64,000 bases of DNA from contig NC_072455.1 of the NCBI RefSeq assembly GCF_027596085.1, positions 1,747,850 to 1,811,849 of the forward strand, in the 5' to 3' direction. Position numbers and translations under genes: made by a program. A model generated the notes under the pieces. It saw only the letters and a list, made by a program, of their open reading frames with translations, searched no databases and was not told the DNA's origin. Shown piece after piece: positions 1 through 31,425 of this stretch; the first letter of the stretch is position 1, and each line of letters begins with the position of its first letter. Source of the DNA: Anoplopoma fimbria. Taxonomy: Eukaryota > Chordata > Actinopteri > Perciformes > Anoplopomatidae.

Positions 1-93
1 AAAACCTCTTCTTCAATGACGACAAAACATTTGAATACTTCACCTTTGACTTTGTCCTTTTGATCAGCTTTTATCAATATTTTGCCATTTTTG

Positions 94-650
94 CCAAAAC
101 ACCTAGACGCCAAAGTCAAAACACATAGATGCCAAAGTCAAAACACCTAGACGCCAAAGTCAAAACACATAGATGCCAAAGTCAAAACACCTAGACGCCA
201 AAGTCAAAACACATAGATGCCAAAGTCAAAAAACCTAGATGCCAAAGTCAAAAAACCTAGATGCCAAAGTCAAAACACATAGATGCCAAAGTCAAAAAAC
301 CTAGACGCCAAAGTCAAAAAACCTAGATGCCAAAGTCAAATAACCTAGACGCCAAAGTCAAAAAACCTAGATGCCAAAGTCAAAAAACCTAGATGCCAAA
401 GTCAAAAACCTAGATGCCAAAGTCAAAAAACCTAGATGCCAAAGTCAAAAACCTAGATGCCAAAGTCAAAAACCTAGACGCCAAAGTCAAAAAACCTAGA
501 TGCCAAAGTCAAAAACCTAGATGCCAAAGTCAAAAAACCTTGATGCCAAAGTCAAAACACATAGATGCCAAAGTCAAAAAACCTAGATGCCAAAGTCAAA
601 AAACCTAGATGCCAAAGTCAAAAAACCTAGACGCCAAAGGCAAAACACCA
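94..650. repeat. 22-bp tandem minisatellite
   Basis: About 25 tandem units of 22-23 bp built on CCTAGATGCCAAAGTCAAAA. In 102-230 two variants (CCTAGACG and CATAGATG) alternate strictly, giving a 44-bp dimeric period; further on the array becomes more uniform. GACGCC/GATGCC differences look like CpG decay. Short open frames across it are a by-product of the repeat. Beyond 650 the unit fades into related degenerate copies to about 780. Confidence 0.93.
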
Positions 651-780
651 CAACAGACAAAATCCGAGATGCCGATCGCAAGAAACGGCCAAAACACCAA
701 GACGTTGACGTCAAAATACCACGATTGCGACGGTCAAAAAGAAAGATACCGACGTGACAAGGTCAAAAAACTTAACACGC

Positions 781-1978
<1,198 letters not shown>

Positions 1979-2100
1979 CACCTGTTCCTCATTGTGTTTT
2001 ACAGTTTGTAAGGCGACACTTGAAGAATGTCAGTAAAACCTTCTGTGGTTTCTTTTCTCGCGATCCCCCGCTCTGTTTTTTCTTCCTCCTTTAGTTCCCG

Positions 2101-2135
<35 letters not shown>
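2101..2135. repeat. (CAT)n microsatellite
   Basis: Uninterrupted CAT/ATC trinucleotide run of roughly a dozen units in non-coding flank. Confidence 0.95.
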
Positions 2136-2136
<1 letters not shown>

Positions 2137-2485
2137 CATCTCGCATTTCTTTTTCATACGTGAGATACGAGACTTTGACGACATTGAGACTGTTGTCGTT
2201 CAGATACATTTTTTTGTCATTTTGTGGTTTTATTGCAAGAAAAAGGACAAAAAAACTAAACATTGAAAACAAAATGTTAAATAAAAGTTTAGTCAAAGAA
2301 AAAGCAGATTTCCTCTGACGGGTGTTGTTTTCACTGTTGTTACGTTAATATTTATATGAACATCATCTCATCACCGTCACCACGGTTACAACATCGTTCA
2401 TTTGTTTTTATCGTGGCAGAAGTTGTTCCAGCGTCATTTCAATGAATTTATGAAAACAAATACGTGTGAGTGCAAAGTATAGCAC

Positions 2486-2520
<35 letters not shown>

Positions 2521-2862
2521 CTCTTCCTCTTCTTTCTCCTCTTCCTCTTCTTCCTCTTCTTTCTCCTCTTCCTCTTCTCTTCCTCTCCTCTTCCTATTCC
2601 TCTTCCTCTCCTCTTCCTCCTCTCTTCTTCCTTCCTCTTCCTCTTCTCTTCCTCTCCTCTTCCTTCCTCTCCTCTTCCTCTCCCTCTCCTCTTCATCCTC
2701 CTCTTCCTCTCCTCCTCCTCTCCTCTCCTCTTCTTCTCTCTCTCCTCCTCCTCCTCTCCCTCTTCCTCCTCTTCCTCCTCTTCATCCTCCTCTTCCTTCC
2801 TCTCCTATTCCTCTTCCTTCCTCTCCTCCTCCTCTTCCTCCTCTTCTTCTTCCTCTTCCTCT
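2486..2862. repeat. CT-rich polypyrimidine tract
   Basis: Nearly 380 bases of almost pure pyrimidine on the plus strand, made from CCT, CTT and TTCCTC units. Such homopurine/homopyrimidine tracts can form triplex DNA. Lysine/arginine- or leucine/serine-rich open frames across it are composition artefacts. Confidence 0.95.
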
Positions 2863-2974
2863 AACTGTTGAATCCTGATTTCTCCTCTGAGAACGACTGA
2901 GGTTCAGACGAACAGCGACTCATTAAATATTCATGAGCGCTAAGTCTCTTACACCCCATGCATTCATTATTGAT

Positions 2975-3069
<95 letters not shown>

Positions 3070-3444
3070 TTATAAAGGAACCTGTTGTTTGCTGCATTGC
3101 ACCTCTCTAATGTTTCCCACCGGAAACAAACATCTTCTGTTTGGATCCTGTTTTAGTTTTAAAGTCTCTAACTTGGTTCCTGGTGAATAAATCTTTTATG
3201 AATATTAAGATGAATCTGTTTTAAGTCATTTAAATATGTACAATAGCTGCAGCATCGTTATGGTTTGTATTTATGACACAGTAGTGAGATAAAAAAATAG
3301 GTTTCTACTGAACTCTTCTCTGAATATGTTCACAGAGATGAAACATCAACTGCTGAAAATCAATCTTTCACACATTCCTCTGATCCTCTCGCTCTCTCTT
3401 TATTGATTCTTCACACACTTGTAGGCTAATCCAGCTAGCTCATG

Positions 3445-3498
<54 letters not shown>

Positions 3499-3577
3499 CA
3501 AACAGAGGCCACGTCTGACGGAGCCTTTGAAGTGGTTTCCTCTGTTTCCAGTCTGACAGTAGTTAGCTCCAAGCTTT

Positions 3578-3654
<77 letters not shown>

Positions 3655-3688
3655 GAAGTGTGGGAACGGGTCAGCTGTTTTAATGCAG

Positions 3689-3772
<84 letters not shown>
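2975..3772. repeat. Four (CA)n microsatellites
   Basis: Separate CA runs at about 2975-3064, 3450-3497, 3580-3653 and 3689-3772, with ordinary AT-rich sequence between. The last two are only about 35 bases apart. Confidence 0.95.
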
Positions 3773-3774
<2 letters not shown>

Positions 3775-3849
3775 CTCAGGTTTTACAAGGCCGTCTCAGT
3801 GGGGCTGCATACCACAGAAGAAGAGAGAGAACTTGAAGAGACAAAAGAA

Positions 3850-4272
3850 AAACACACTTTTTACTTTTATGTAGCTACTTTGAGAAGTACTACTTCAAAA
3901 CATGAGTATTGAGATGTTTTCATAAAGTACTGAGCTTTATTTACTCTTATGAGGAACAGTTTTTGTACTTTGCTTCATCTCAGAGACAAATATTGTACTT
4001 TTTACTTTAGTACATTTGTCAAAACAGCTTTAGTTACTTTGCATTTTCTGATTATTAACACAAACTATGATGTTTTATTGTAGAGTAAACTAACCTGCAG
4101 TATATAAAGTCATTAAATAAGATGGAAATAGAGATTCTAGATAGACTAGAAAACCTAATTTTACTGCAGCAGGGATTTAGTGATTTTGAATGCAGGACTT
4201 TTACTCGTAACAGAGTATTTCAACACTGTTGTATTAGTACTTTTACTTAAGTAAAAGATCAGAGTACTTCTG
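3850..4272. mobile_element. Dispersed teleost MITE-like element (ACTTTTACTTAAGTAAAAG type)
   Basis: Contains GTACTTTTTACTTTAGTAC, TTGAATGCAGGACTTTTACT, AACAGAGTATTTC and TAGTACTTTTACTTAAGTA in the order typical of a very common non-autonomous teleost repeat. The same modules recur in this window near 17430, 21510, 26640, 37976, 60045-61190 and 62650. Assignment to a DNA-transposon class is from memory of the family, not from a search. Confidence 0.6.
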
Positions 4273-4588
4273 ATGTCGGCTGCAGAGTTAAACAGTTCAG
4301 AGCAGCTTCGCTCTATTTCCTTTTAAATGTTTATTGTAAGATCAAAAAAAAAACAATCATCTGTTTTATTTTGATTCAGAACATTTTCACTGAGTGTGAG
4401 GAAAAAAACTGAGTTGAACAAAGGAGGAAAAGATGAAACAGAAAGAGTGAAAAGTCTGATTTAAGACAATATGCAGGCTGAGACGGAAAGGGAAGGAGAG
4501 AAGGGAGGGAGGAAAGGAAGGATGGGAAAAAGGAGTGATTAAAGGAGTCCGAGATATGTGAACTGATTAAAGATTTACAGATTAACAG

Positions 4589-4601
4589 AGGTCAAAGGTC
4601 A
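4589..4601 (+). promoter_or_regulatory. Perfect DR1 nuclear-receptor half-site pair
   Basis: AGGTCAAAGGTCA is two AGGTCA half-sites with one base between, the classic HNF4/PPAR-RXR/COUP-TF binding pattern. It lies 1.8 kb upstream of the FBXW7 first coding exon seen here. A 13-mer like this can arise by chance, so function is only a possibility. Confidence 0.3.
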
Positions 4602-4768
4602 CCTGGGCCCTGAGGAGGCTGATTGACGGGAGTGAGGGGGTGGAGCCTGAGGGGTCGGGTGATTGACAGCTGGTGTAGGAAGCTTCTACCTGCAGCAAGA
4701 TGCTTTTAATTTCCAGCCCAAACGAGAAAAAAAACTGTGTTTAATAATTTAACCTGGAAAGGTGGTGT

Positions 4769-5047
<279 letters not shown>

Positions 5048-5157
5048 CGACCTTTAGGGTCAATCAGCTGTGAGAGAGCTGTGACCTCCAAAAACCTCCT
5101 GCTGAGCTCGTTTCAGTCACGATTCTCCTCGTCTGGAGAATAAAAACACAACATTTC

Positions 5158-5252
5158 ATTATAAAAGTACTTTGATGTCCTCTGGTGTATAGAAGTCTAT
5201 GAGAAAATGACTCTTGATTTATTCCCTCAGTAAACATTGTAAACATGAGTTT
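5158..5252 (+). mobile_element. Interspersed repeat fragment, copy A
   Basis: TATAGAAGTCTATGAGAAAA through CAGTAAACATTGTAAACATG and GAGTTTATGG is nearly identical to 39839-39918 in an ABCE1 intron. A third fragment at 59279-59462 carries the downstream part. Together they outline one dispersed element of at least 330 bp; its class is unknown to me. Confidence 0.75.
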
Positions 5253-5267
5253 ATGGTGTTAAAAAAG

Positions 5268-5440
5268 ATATATATTTAAAATATATATATATATTAAAAT
5301 ATATATATATATATATATATTTTTTAAAAATATATATATATTTTTAAAATATATAAATATAATTGAAAAAATATATATATATTTTAAATATATATATATA
5401 TATATTTAAAATATATATATATATATATATTTAAATAAAA
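5268..5440. repeat. AT-rich (TA)n / TTTAAAATATA repeats
   Basis: Alternating (AT)n and TTTAAAA blocks. The same type continues at 5555-5630 beyond the Tc1-like fragment, so that fragment may have inserted into or expanded from it. Confidence 0.9.
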
Positions 5441-5530
5441 GTACCAGTCAAAGGTTTGGACACACCTTCTCATTCAATGGTTTTTCTTTATTTTTATTTT
5501 TTTCTACATTAATATTGAAGACAAATGTTT
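5441..5530. mobile_element. Tc1/mariner-like terminal fragment
   Basis: AGTACCAGTCAAAGGTTTGG then ACACACCTTCTCATTCAATG and a T-rich run is a signature I associate with the ends of fish Tc1-like transposons. No transposase coding sequence or opposite end is visible, so this is a relic. Confidence 0.6.
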
Positions 5531-5721
5531 ATGTGGTAAACAAACAAAATTATAAATATATTTTAAATATATATATATATATATTTAAAAAAATAATGAT
5601 ATTATATATATATTTAAAAATAATAAAAGCCTTCTTCCGGTCTGTGTTCGTTGTGACGTCAGAACGTCCAACGCGTCATAAAAAATCAGATACATTTGTT
5701 TCCCACAGAATTCTATTTAGA

Positions 5722-5723
<2 letters not shown>

Positions 5724-5799
<76 letters not shown>

Positions 5800-5866
5800 C
5801 ACCCCCTCCTCCCTCTCTCTCTCTCTCACGAGGCATAGAGAGAGGGAGAGAGAGAGAGAGAGACAT

Positions 5867-5901
<35 letters not shown>

Positions 5902-5924
5902 GGAGAGGAGAGAGAGAGAGAGAC

Positions 5925-5971
<47 letters not shown>

Positions 5972-5978
5972 GAGAGAG

Positions 5979-6043
<65 letters not shown>

Positions 6044-6190
6044 CATAGGAGAGAGAGAGAGAACAGAGAGAGAGACATAGAGAAACATAGGGAGAGAGAG
6101 AGAAACAGAGAGGGAGGTATGTCTCTCTCTGTTTCTCTCTCTCTCTCTCATAGAGGGAGGTAGAGAGTGAAACAGAGAGAGAGAGCCTCT
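5724..6190. repeat. (CA)n followed by a long (GA)n tract
   Basis: (CA)n at 5724-5797, then CT/GA dinucleotide repeats with occasional CATAGAG spacers to about 6190. The homopurine tract ends about 200 bases upstream of the FBXW7 ATG at 6395, so it could lie in or near the promoter/5' UTR of that transcript. Confidence 0.93.
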
Positions 6191-6394
6191 CTGTCTCGTG
6201 GAGGTCGTCGTAGAGCTTCAGTGGATCCTGAAGCAGCACGAGCTCCGCACTGATCGATGGATGTGATTTTGTGGACCGACTCCTGATCTGATCAATCACA
6301 CACATATATATATATATAAATATATAAATATACATACATATATATATATACATTTATTTATATTTATATTTATTTATATCCTCTCGGGACAGTC

Positions 6395-23181
<16,787 letters not shown>

Positions 23182-24915
23182 AAGGACGTCGCCGAGGACG
23201 GAAAAAAGATGATGGGACATTTTATTCTTTTTGACCAAAGTCGTGACTGGATTGACAGCTATGAATGTCAACAACAACGGTTCTGATTGGCTGTCGGACG
23301 GACAAAACAACATGGACACCAAATGATGAGAACGTTGAATGACTTCAAAATCCGGCGACACATGAATGTTTTTTTTGGCGGACAGACGGACGGACGTGAG
23401 TGATTTTTAAAAAACGTTTCGCAGAAAAAGTTTTTCGGACGGTTGAATGTAACGAACGGAGAGATCAAAGGTGACTTTTACCGCTGCTGAACCAATGAGG
23501 AGCTCCACGACGAACCCGATTCCAAATGAACCAAATGTTGAGCAACTTTTTGAGGCAACGTTGCTTTGTTCTTAAAAACCAGCAGCCGTTCTGTCTCTGT
23601 TTGCTTTTTTCCACCACAGTTGCCGGGGGGGAGGGGGAAGTTGCACGTCTCCGTTGCCGCCGTTGCTGCTGAACTGTAACATATGTTTTATTCAAAACGC
23701 TGGCCGTTATCTGGTGAAACCGTGAAAGTGGCTGAACTGGGAACCAGTATGATCGGCCACAAGGGGAGCCTCGCATCCGCAGAACTAAACCCCGATCTGA
23801 TTCAAGCTTCACTGCCGCCTGATTTTAAAGTAGATTATTAAGTAAGATTGATTAATTAGTCCTTCATTTAGAATAACAACAATTGCTTCATAAATTTCAC
23901 TATTTATTCCTAAAAAATCTGAAGAAAACTGGTTTAATGACCCAACTTTACTCTTAAACCTGCTTTTTTATATTATTTTTAGACATTAAATCACTTTTTT
24001 TGTGATTTCTGTTAAACTTTTGCGAAAAATGTAACTTTAATTTAGGCAGGAAAATCAATATTGACAAAGAAAGCAAAGAAAGGCCGCTTAATGTTATACA
24101 CAAACTATTTAGTTTTCACAAAATATATGAAGATTTTTGCATTTCTGTGCCTCAAGAGAAATATTGGATTCATCTGTTTCAAACTGATTTCTTTCTTTTA
24201 ATCATTTTTTCCAAATTCATTAGACGTGTAAAAACACAGTTAATATCTGAAAAGAATTGTTTAATTTTATCCTTAAACCTGTTTTTTAAAATATCTTTCT
24301 TTAACAATTTTGCTCCAAATACATTAAATTAATCACAATTAAATACTTAAATGTCAAAATATAAAATACCACTGAAGTTATAGCATTAATATTTCACTAT
24401 GAAAACCATCTGTATTTATGTGATATTTATTATATTTCACAATATAAAAAATATTAAATAAATTTTCCTTTCTGTGCTTCCATAGAAACTTTAAATTCTC
24501 CTGTTTCAGCTACTTTTTAAAAAAAAACTAAATCTCTTTGGGGTCACACTTCATGTTTCTCCTCAGTTTATGAAATAATAGAAAATATATTGATTGATGA
24601 TTTTAGAAAAACAGCTCCCCTCGCCAGATATCAATCTGATATGAGCTGCGGTTGCTAGGCAACAACCTCCAGCCAATAAGCGCCAGATCAGAGCGACGTG
24701 TCCCCCGGCAACAGGTGGCGTTCCGGGCCGGTGAGGTTTGACCTTCATGAGGGTGTGAGGCTCCGGTTAACGACGACATCGTGTAAAATAATGTAAATAC
24801 TAGAGAGGATGTAAATATTCAGCTTTTTATAAGAATTAAAAAAACAGAGAAAATATTGTTCGTTGTGGAAAGAAGAAGAAGAATGTGGATCAATAAAGAT
24901 GAGTTTTATAAAAAC
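23182..24915 (+). other. fbxw7: FBXW7 3' UTR with polyadenylation signal
   Basis: AATAAA at 24892-24897 followed by a GT/T-rich stretch (GTGTTTATTCTC) marks the likely cleavage site near 24915. The UTR is about 1.7 kb. Its last 150 bases contain two UGUAAAUA motifs. The earlier AATAAA at about 24456 is a possible weaker alternative. Confidence 0.7.
24792..24817 (+). promoter_or_regulatory. Two Pumilio-type UGUAAAUA sites
   Basis: TGTAAATA at 24792-24799 and 24810-24817, both matching the Pumilio consensus UGUANAUA exactly. They are 18 bases apart and less than 120 bases before the cleavage site, a favourable position for PUM-mediated repression. Confidence 0.5.
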
Positions 24916-26160
24916 GCTGAGTGACTTGACGTGTTTATTCTCAAAGATATCTGAAGTACTTTATATTATTAAGTTGTTTTTTTTCATTCCTGTTTTGTTT
25001 ATACTGTTTTTAACAGATACAACAAAAAATAATCTTTAAAATGTAACATTTATTTAAGATTTAGCTAAAGTTTCAGCTTTAAATCGCAGCTTTCTTGGTC
25101 GTATTTCACATTTGTCTCCACTGCTGGAAAGTACATTAACTACAATACTGTTCTGAAGTTTCATTTACTTGTACTTTACATATATTTATTTTACGTATTT
25201 TCATTTAATGCAACTTTCTACATCTACTCCACTACAATTCTGAGTCGCACGTCAGCAGTTGGGTGAGTATGAAATCATTATAAATGTAATTATTCAAAAA
25301 GAAATTCAAACAGTTCTGGTTATTTTGAATTAGAAAAATAAATAAGAGTTTGATTATTATTTATTTGGTTGGTAAACTGCTAAATGTATTGTTACACTGG
25401 GAATAACTTATATATTTTAGTTTAATAGTTTAATATATTCTTGTCTACTCATTGTCGTAGTTTTAGTGATAAATTATTGATTTATTTTTATAATATTTTG
25501 TTTATGTTTCTGCAACTTTAGAGGATTACTCTGCATTATTTTACAGGTTTTCTGTAAATCATTTTATTGATGTTTCCTGGAAAGAACTTTAATCAGTAAT
25601 TTGGTTCCAGTTGTAGAAAGTACAGTTAGTACAATTTTGAAAAACTTGTAATTTGAGAATTTCTATGTAATGCAACTTTGTATATTTCTACTCCACTATA
25701 TGAGAGGTTTATGTTGTTGTTTTTTACTTCAATACATTTATTTGTTAAATTAAAGATAAATTATAATCAAAAGTAAAACAAATCACTGAAAAAGTTTATA
25801 AGTAAAAATATATAAAGTTTAGTTAGTTCATTTAACCTGCTTTTTTGATTTTAATTTAAATAAATAAAAATGTATTTTATATATATATTTTTTTTCATTT
25901 TTATGCTGTTTTATTGATACTTATACTTAATTAAAATATTTTAACAGTTCCACCGTCACCATTCGGCTCTAATTATAAGAAAATAGAAACGTTGTTTAAT
26001 TAGTACACTAATGATTAATTAATTGATATAGTGTAACCAATCAGATCAGCTGGAAACATACAAACCAACATGAAGAAGAAAGTTTCCAGTAATATCTGAA
26101 TAATTAATGAATAAGTTTCTGTGTGAATTTAAATCAGAAGGAAACTCCCTGCAGAGAAAT
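24916..26160. other. AT-rich intergenic DNA
   Basis: Only short GTACTTTACAT and TACTCCACTACA fragments of the common ACTTTTACT-type element are recognisable (25130-25240, 25670-25740). No exon seen. Confidence 0.5.
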
Positions 26161-26162
26161 GA

Positions 26163-26291
<129 letters not shown>

Positions 26292-26644
26292 CATGGCCCA
26301 GAAACTGACGGTGAGGTTTCCATGGCAACGATGCCGGAGGGCAAAATCTTTTCATCTTTTTTCCCCAAAAAACTTGCAAAAGGTTCAGAGCTGAAAGGAG
26401 AGAAAGATCCTTTACTTAAGTAAACGATAAGTTATTTAGATAATAAAACAATGGAATTAAATATCTGATATACACAGTAATGAATTAATTAAAAGAACAT
26501 TAAGAAGAGTTTGTTTTTAAAAGAGGACAAAGATGTGATTTGTTTAAGTAAAAGTATTTAAGTACTATCAGGAAAATGTACTTAAAGTATCAAAAGTAAA
26601 AGCACTGAATGCAGAAAAACACAAAATGATAAACCATGTTGATA

Positions 26645-27148
26645 TATTCTACATCCAGAGCTGGAACAAGTACTCATATATTTCACTGAGTGAAGTACTT
26701 AGAGAAGTAGAAGTACAATACAAAAATGTAGAAATACTCTGTTACAAGTAAAGGCCCTGCATTCATAATGTTATATGAGTCGAAAATACAAAAGTATGAG
26801 CATTATACTTAAAGTACCAAAAGTAAAAGTACTCAATATGTGGAATAATATATATATAATTATTGTAAAATGATTATTGATTAATTCATTTGATTAATAT
26901 GTATTATTAATCTGAATCTGTAGAAAAACATAGTGCAGTAAATAGTACAAAATACTATGAAGTACTCAAGTAAAGTACTTTAAATGTGTACTTGGCAAGG
27001 TTAGCTTAGCTTAGCATAAAGACTGGAACCGGGTGGAGCTAGTTAGCGTAGTACTTTTACTTTAAATTGAACTTGTGACAGAGTATTTGTACACTGTAGT
27101 ACTTCTACTTTTACTTATAAATATCTGAGTACTTCTTCCACCACTGAA
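26645..27148. mobile_element. Near-complete copy of the ACTTTTACTTAAGTAAAAG-type element
   Basis: Begins CCAGAGCTGGAACAAGTACT and ends GAGTACTTCTTCCACCACTG, giving two ends that are roughly inverted with respect to each other, about 500 bp apart. The interior has GCCCTGCATTCATAATGTTA and AAAAGTACTCAATATG. At 26999-27050 it carries TTAGCTTAGCATAAAGACTG, another motif widespread in teleosts and also in the OTUD4 3' UTR here. No transposase is encoded. Confidence 0.65.
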
Positions 27149-27256
27149 TAAATGTTTAATTTGCTTTTAATGTTTATTGTTTTTTGTAAAATGCTGCAAG
27201 ATTTCTGTTCATAATTAATGAACTCTTCATCCTCCTCCTCCTCGTCTTCCTCATTG

Positions 27257-28753
<1,497 letters not shown>

Positions 28754-29094
28754 CACACAAACACAGATCAATGTAATTCAACTAAGAGCAGCACTTATTG
28801 GCTGAAGTAGTTTCAGTTACCAAGGTAACCGAGACCCCCAATTCAAATGATCTTTATTGCAAAGAAACAAAATACTGACAAACAAAAACAAGAATTATTT
28901 ATTATAAAACAATATTTAATACACTAATGAGATCTATCAATACATTTATTCAAGTACTTTACATTCTGAGGTACTTGTACCTTGTTGTGCCAGTTTGTAC
29001 TTCTATCAGTGTATTTGCTGCCCTCTAGGGGTCAAACTGATGAACTGCAGCGTTCTGATTCATTATTCTCTTCCAGTGAACAGTATTAATACTC

Positions 29095-29545
29095 TGATCC
29101 CTCTACATTTATTCTAGTGTAATAATACAATAATTATATTAATTCCAGTGCAATAATTAAAAGGATATATTTATTCCTGTGCACTTTTTTCCAATTAAAT
29201 CTAGTGAATTAATTCAATTTATTCTAATGCAAAAATTACATTTATATCAGTGCAATTATAATATTTAACCTAGTGGAATATTTGCATTCATTCTCTAGCA
29301 ATAATTCAATTTATTCTAGTGACATTATTACATTTATACTAGTACACTAATTCAATTTATTCTAGTGCAATAAAGCAAATTATTGTAGTATAATAGTTAC
29401 ATTTATTCTAGTGCAATAGTTCAATTTATCCACTGCAATAATTAAAACGTATACATTAATTCTAGTGCAATAATTATATTTATACTAGAGGAATATTTGC
29501 ATTTATTCTCTAGCAATGATTGTATATTTATTCTAGTGCAAAATA
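29095..29545. repeat. Degenerate TTTATTCTAGTGCAATAATT tandem repeat
   Basis: About 18 units of 22-27 bp resembling TTTATTCTAGTGCAATAATT, with variants such as TACTAGTGG and CTCTAGCA. Divergence suggests an old array. Confidence 0.85.
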
Positions 29546-30122
29546 ACATTGTGTTTATTTATTTCAATTATTATTTGAGAAGCTGTAAATCTGCAGTGGG
29601 AGTTAGTTTGATTACTGTATTTTTAATTACGCTGATCAGGAGTAGCGCTCTTCATTTCATTGTATTCTGAACAATAAAGTCTTTCTATCTTTTATTTACT
29701 TGTAGTTTGTAGGAACAACTGTTTAAAATCTGCACCTCTTGTATTTTATGTCTTGTAAGTTTTCCTGTTGCTCATTAAACTTCATTTTTCCTCTTTTCAT
29801 TCAGAAACACTCACATTCTGGACGCCATGTTGCTTTGAAACACATTTAATTCAACATTCACAAACAAATCGACAACATGAAGGCACAACAGTTTGGCTTC
29901 TTAATGAACTCGGTCGGACTCCTGGTCTAAAGTATAAAAATAAACAAATGATTCAGTGTTTTATGGATCAGACTGTGTGGGAACAACGTGGAACCAAAAC
30001 GTTAGAAAATGTTAAAGGAGGAGTTTGTTTCCCCAGATTTTGTTCTCTTCACATCACAATAAAAACATTCACTGTCACATTTTAACATCTTTTAAAATGT
30101 GGTTATATTCAACATTTGCAGC
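29546..30122. other. Intergenic, unassigned
   Basis: Contains a plus-strand AATAAA at 29672 and an open frame of 105 codons at 29768-30085 with no recognisable homology or splice context. I do not call a gene. Confidence 0.4.
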
Positions 30123-30269
30123 TTTATTTAATATACGAATACTGTTTTTCAAAAAAAGCCCCGTTTAACAAAACCTTAAAGAGACGCAGCTCAAGTTTGA
30201 TCGATTCTGAAATCAATCAATCTGAATCATAAATCAGATTTTCTCTTCTCTGGACATCGTCCCTCCGGA
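30123..30269 (-). other. anapc10: ANAPC10 3' UTR with polyadenylation signal
   Basis: Minus-strand AATAAA at 30128-30123 (TTTATT on plus) lies about 145 bases after the stop, giving a short 3' UTR. The cleavage site was not seen directly. Confidence 0.55.
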
Positions 30270-31372
30270 TCACCTGATGGTGCGGAACATCATGAAGTCG
30301 ACCGTGGTGCATCGTGGGAACTTCCCGATGGAGCTCTCCTCCACGGGCGTGTAGACTTTGATCTGCCTCATGTGAGTGTCTCTGCCGTTCTGGTGGTTGG
30401 CCAGCACCGCGATCTGGATCATGAAGGTGCTGATCGGCTCGTTCGTCCGCTGAAAAAAACACACAAAGTATATCTGGTGAATAAATCGAATCCACAACTT
30501 CCTGCCACAAAACAAAGATTTTACTCCATTTAACATGAAGAACAGAGCTGCTAGCATTTAAATCTTTTTTATTTTAGGTTCAGTTTGGATTAAAAAAACT
30601 TTTTTACTTTGAGAAAGTTCAAAAATCCAAAGTTCTCAAATGTTAAATATCCTCTGAACACAAGTAGAAAACATTAAAAAAACTGCCCAAAAATGGCTGA
30701 AATTTGCTTGTAATCAGGAACTATGTGATCAAAGAAAACTAAAACATTTAATAAGATGAGATGAGACACTATTTATTTACCCACAAAGACAGAAATAATT
30801 ATAAATAAATAGAGAAAGTAAACAAGAAATAATTAGAAGTATATAAAATAAAAATAGGAAAAGAAATACAAACTATCAAAGGGAAATTAAATTAAAAAGG
30901 CAAGAAACATCTCAGCGTGATTAATAGCAGCATAATATATAAATAAATGTAAATAGAGTAAACTAATTGTTACAGTTACATTTTTATTCTGTATCAAAAA
31001 AAAGTATTGAAGTTCAAAAAAATCACTTAAAATCTAACAAAGGATTTCCATTTTAAAGAAAGTAGAACAGAATAATACCTAAAAACATCTCCGTAAAATA
31101 ATGTTTAAATACTGTAACGTGAAATAAAGAACGTGTGTTTCTCACCTGGTTCATCAGAGAGATGTGAATCCAACCGCTGGGCTCCACCATCTCCAACTGC
31201 TGCAGAGAGGAAGAGGAGAAGAAAAGAAGAAGAAGAAGAAGAAGAAGAAGAAGAAGAAGAAGAAGAACATGAAGCAGAAGAAGAAACAGAAGAACAAGAA
31301 GAAGAAGAAGAAGAAGAAGAGAAGAAGAAGAGAAGAAGAGGGAGATGTGAGAAGAAAGCAGATGATTCACAC

Positions 31373-31425
<53 letters not shown>

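Noticed and set aside
29768..30085. 105-codon plus-strand open frame
   Set aside because: No recognisable domain, no splice or promoter context, and composition like the surrounding intergenic DNA.
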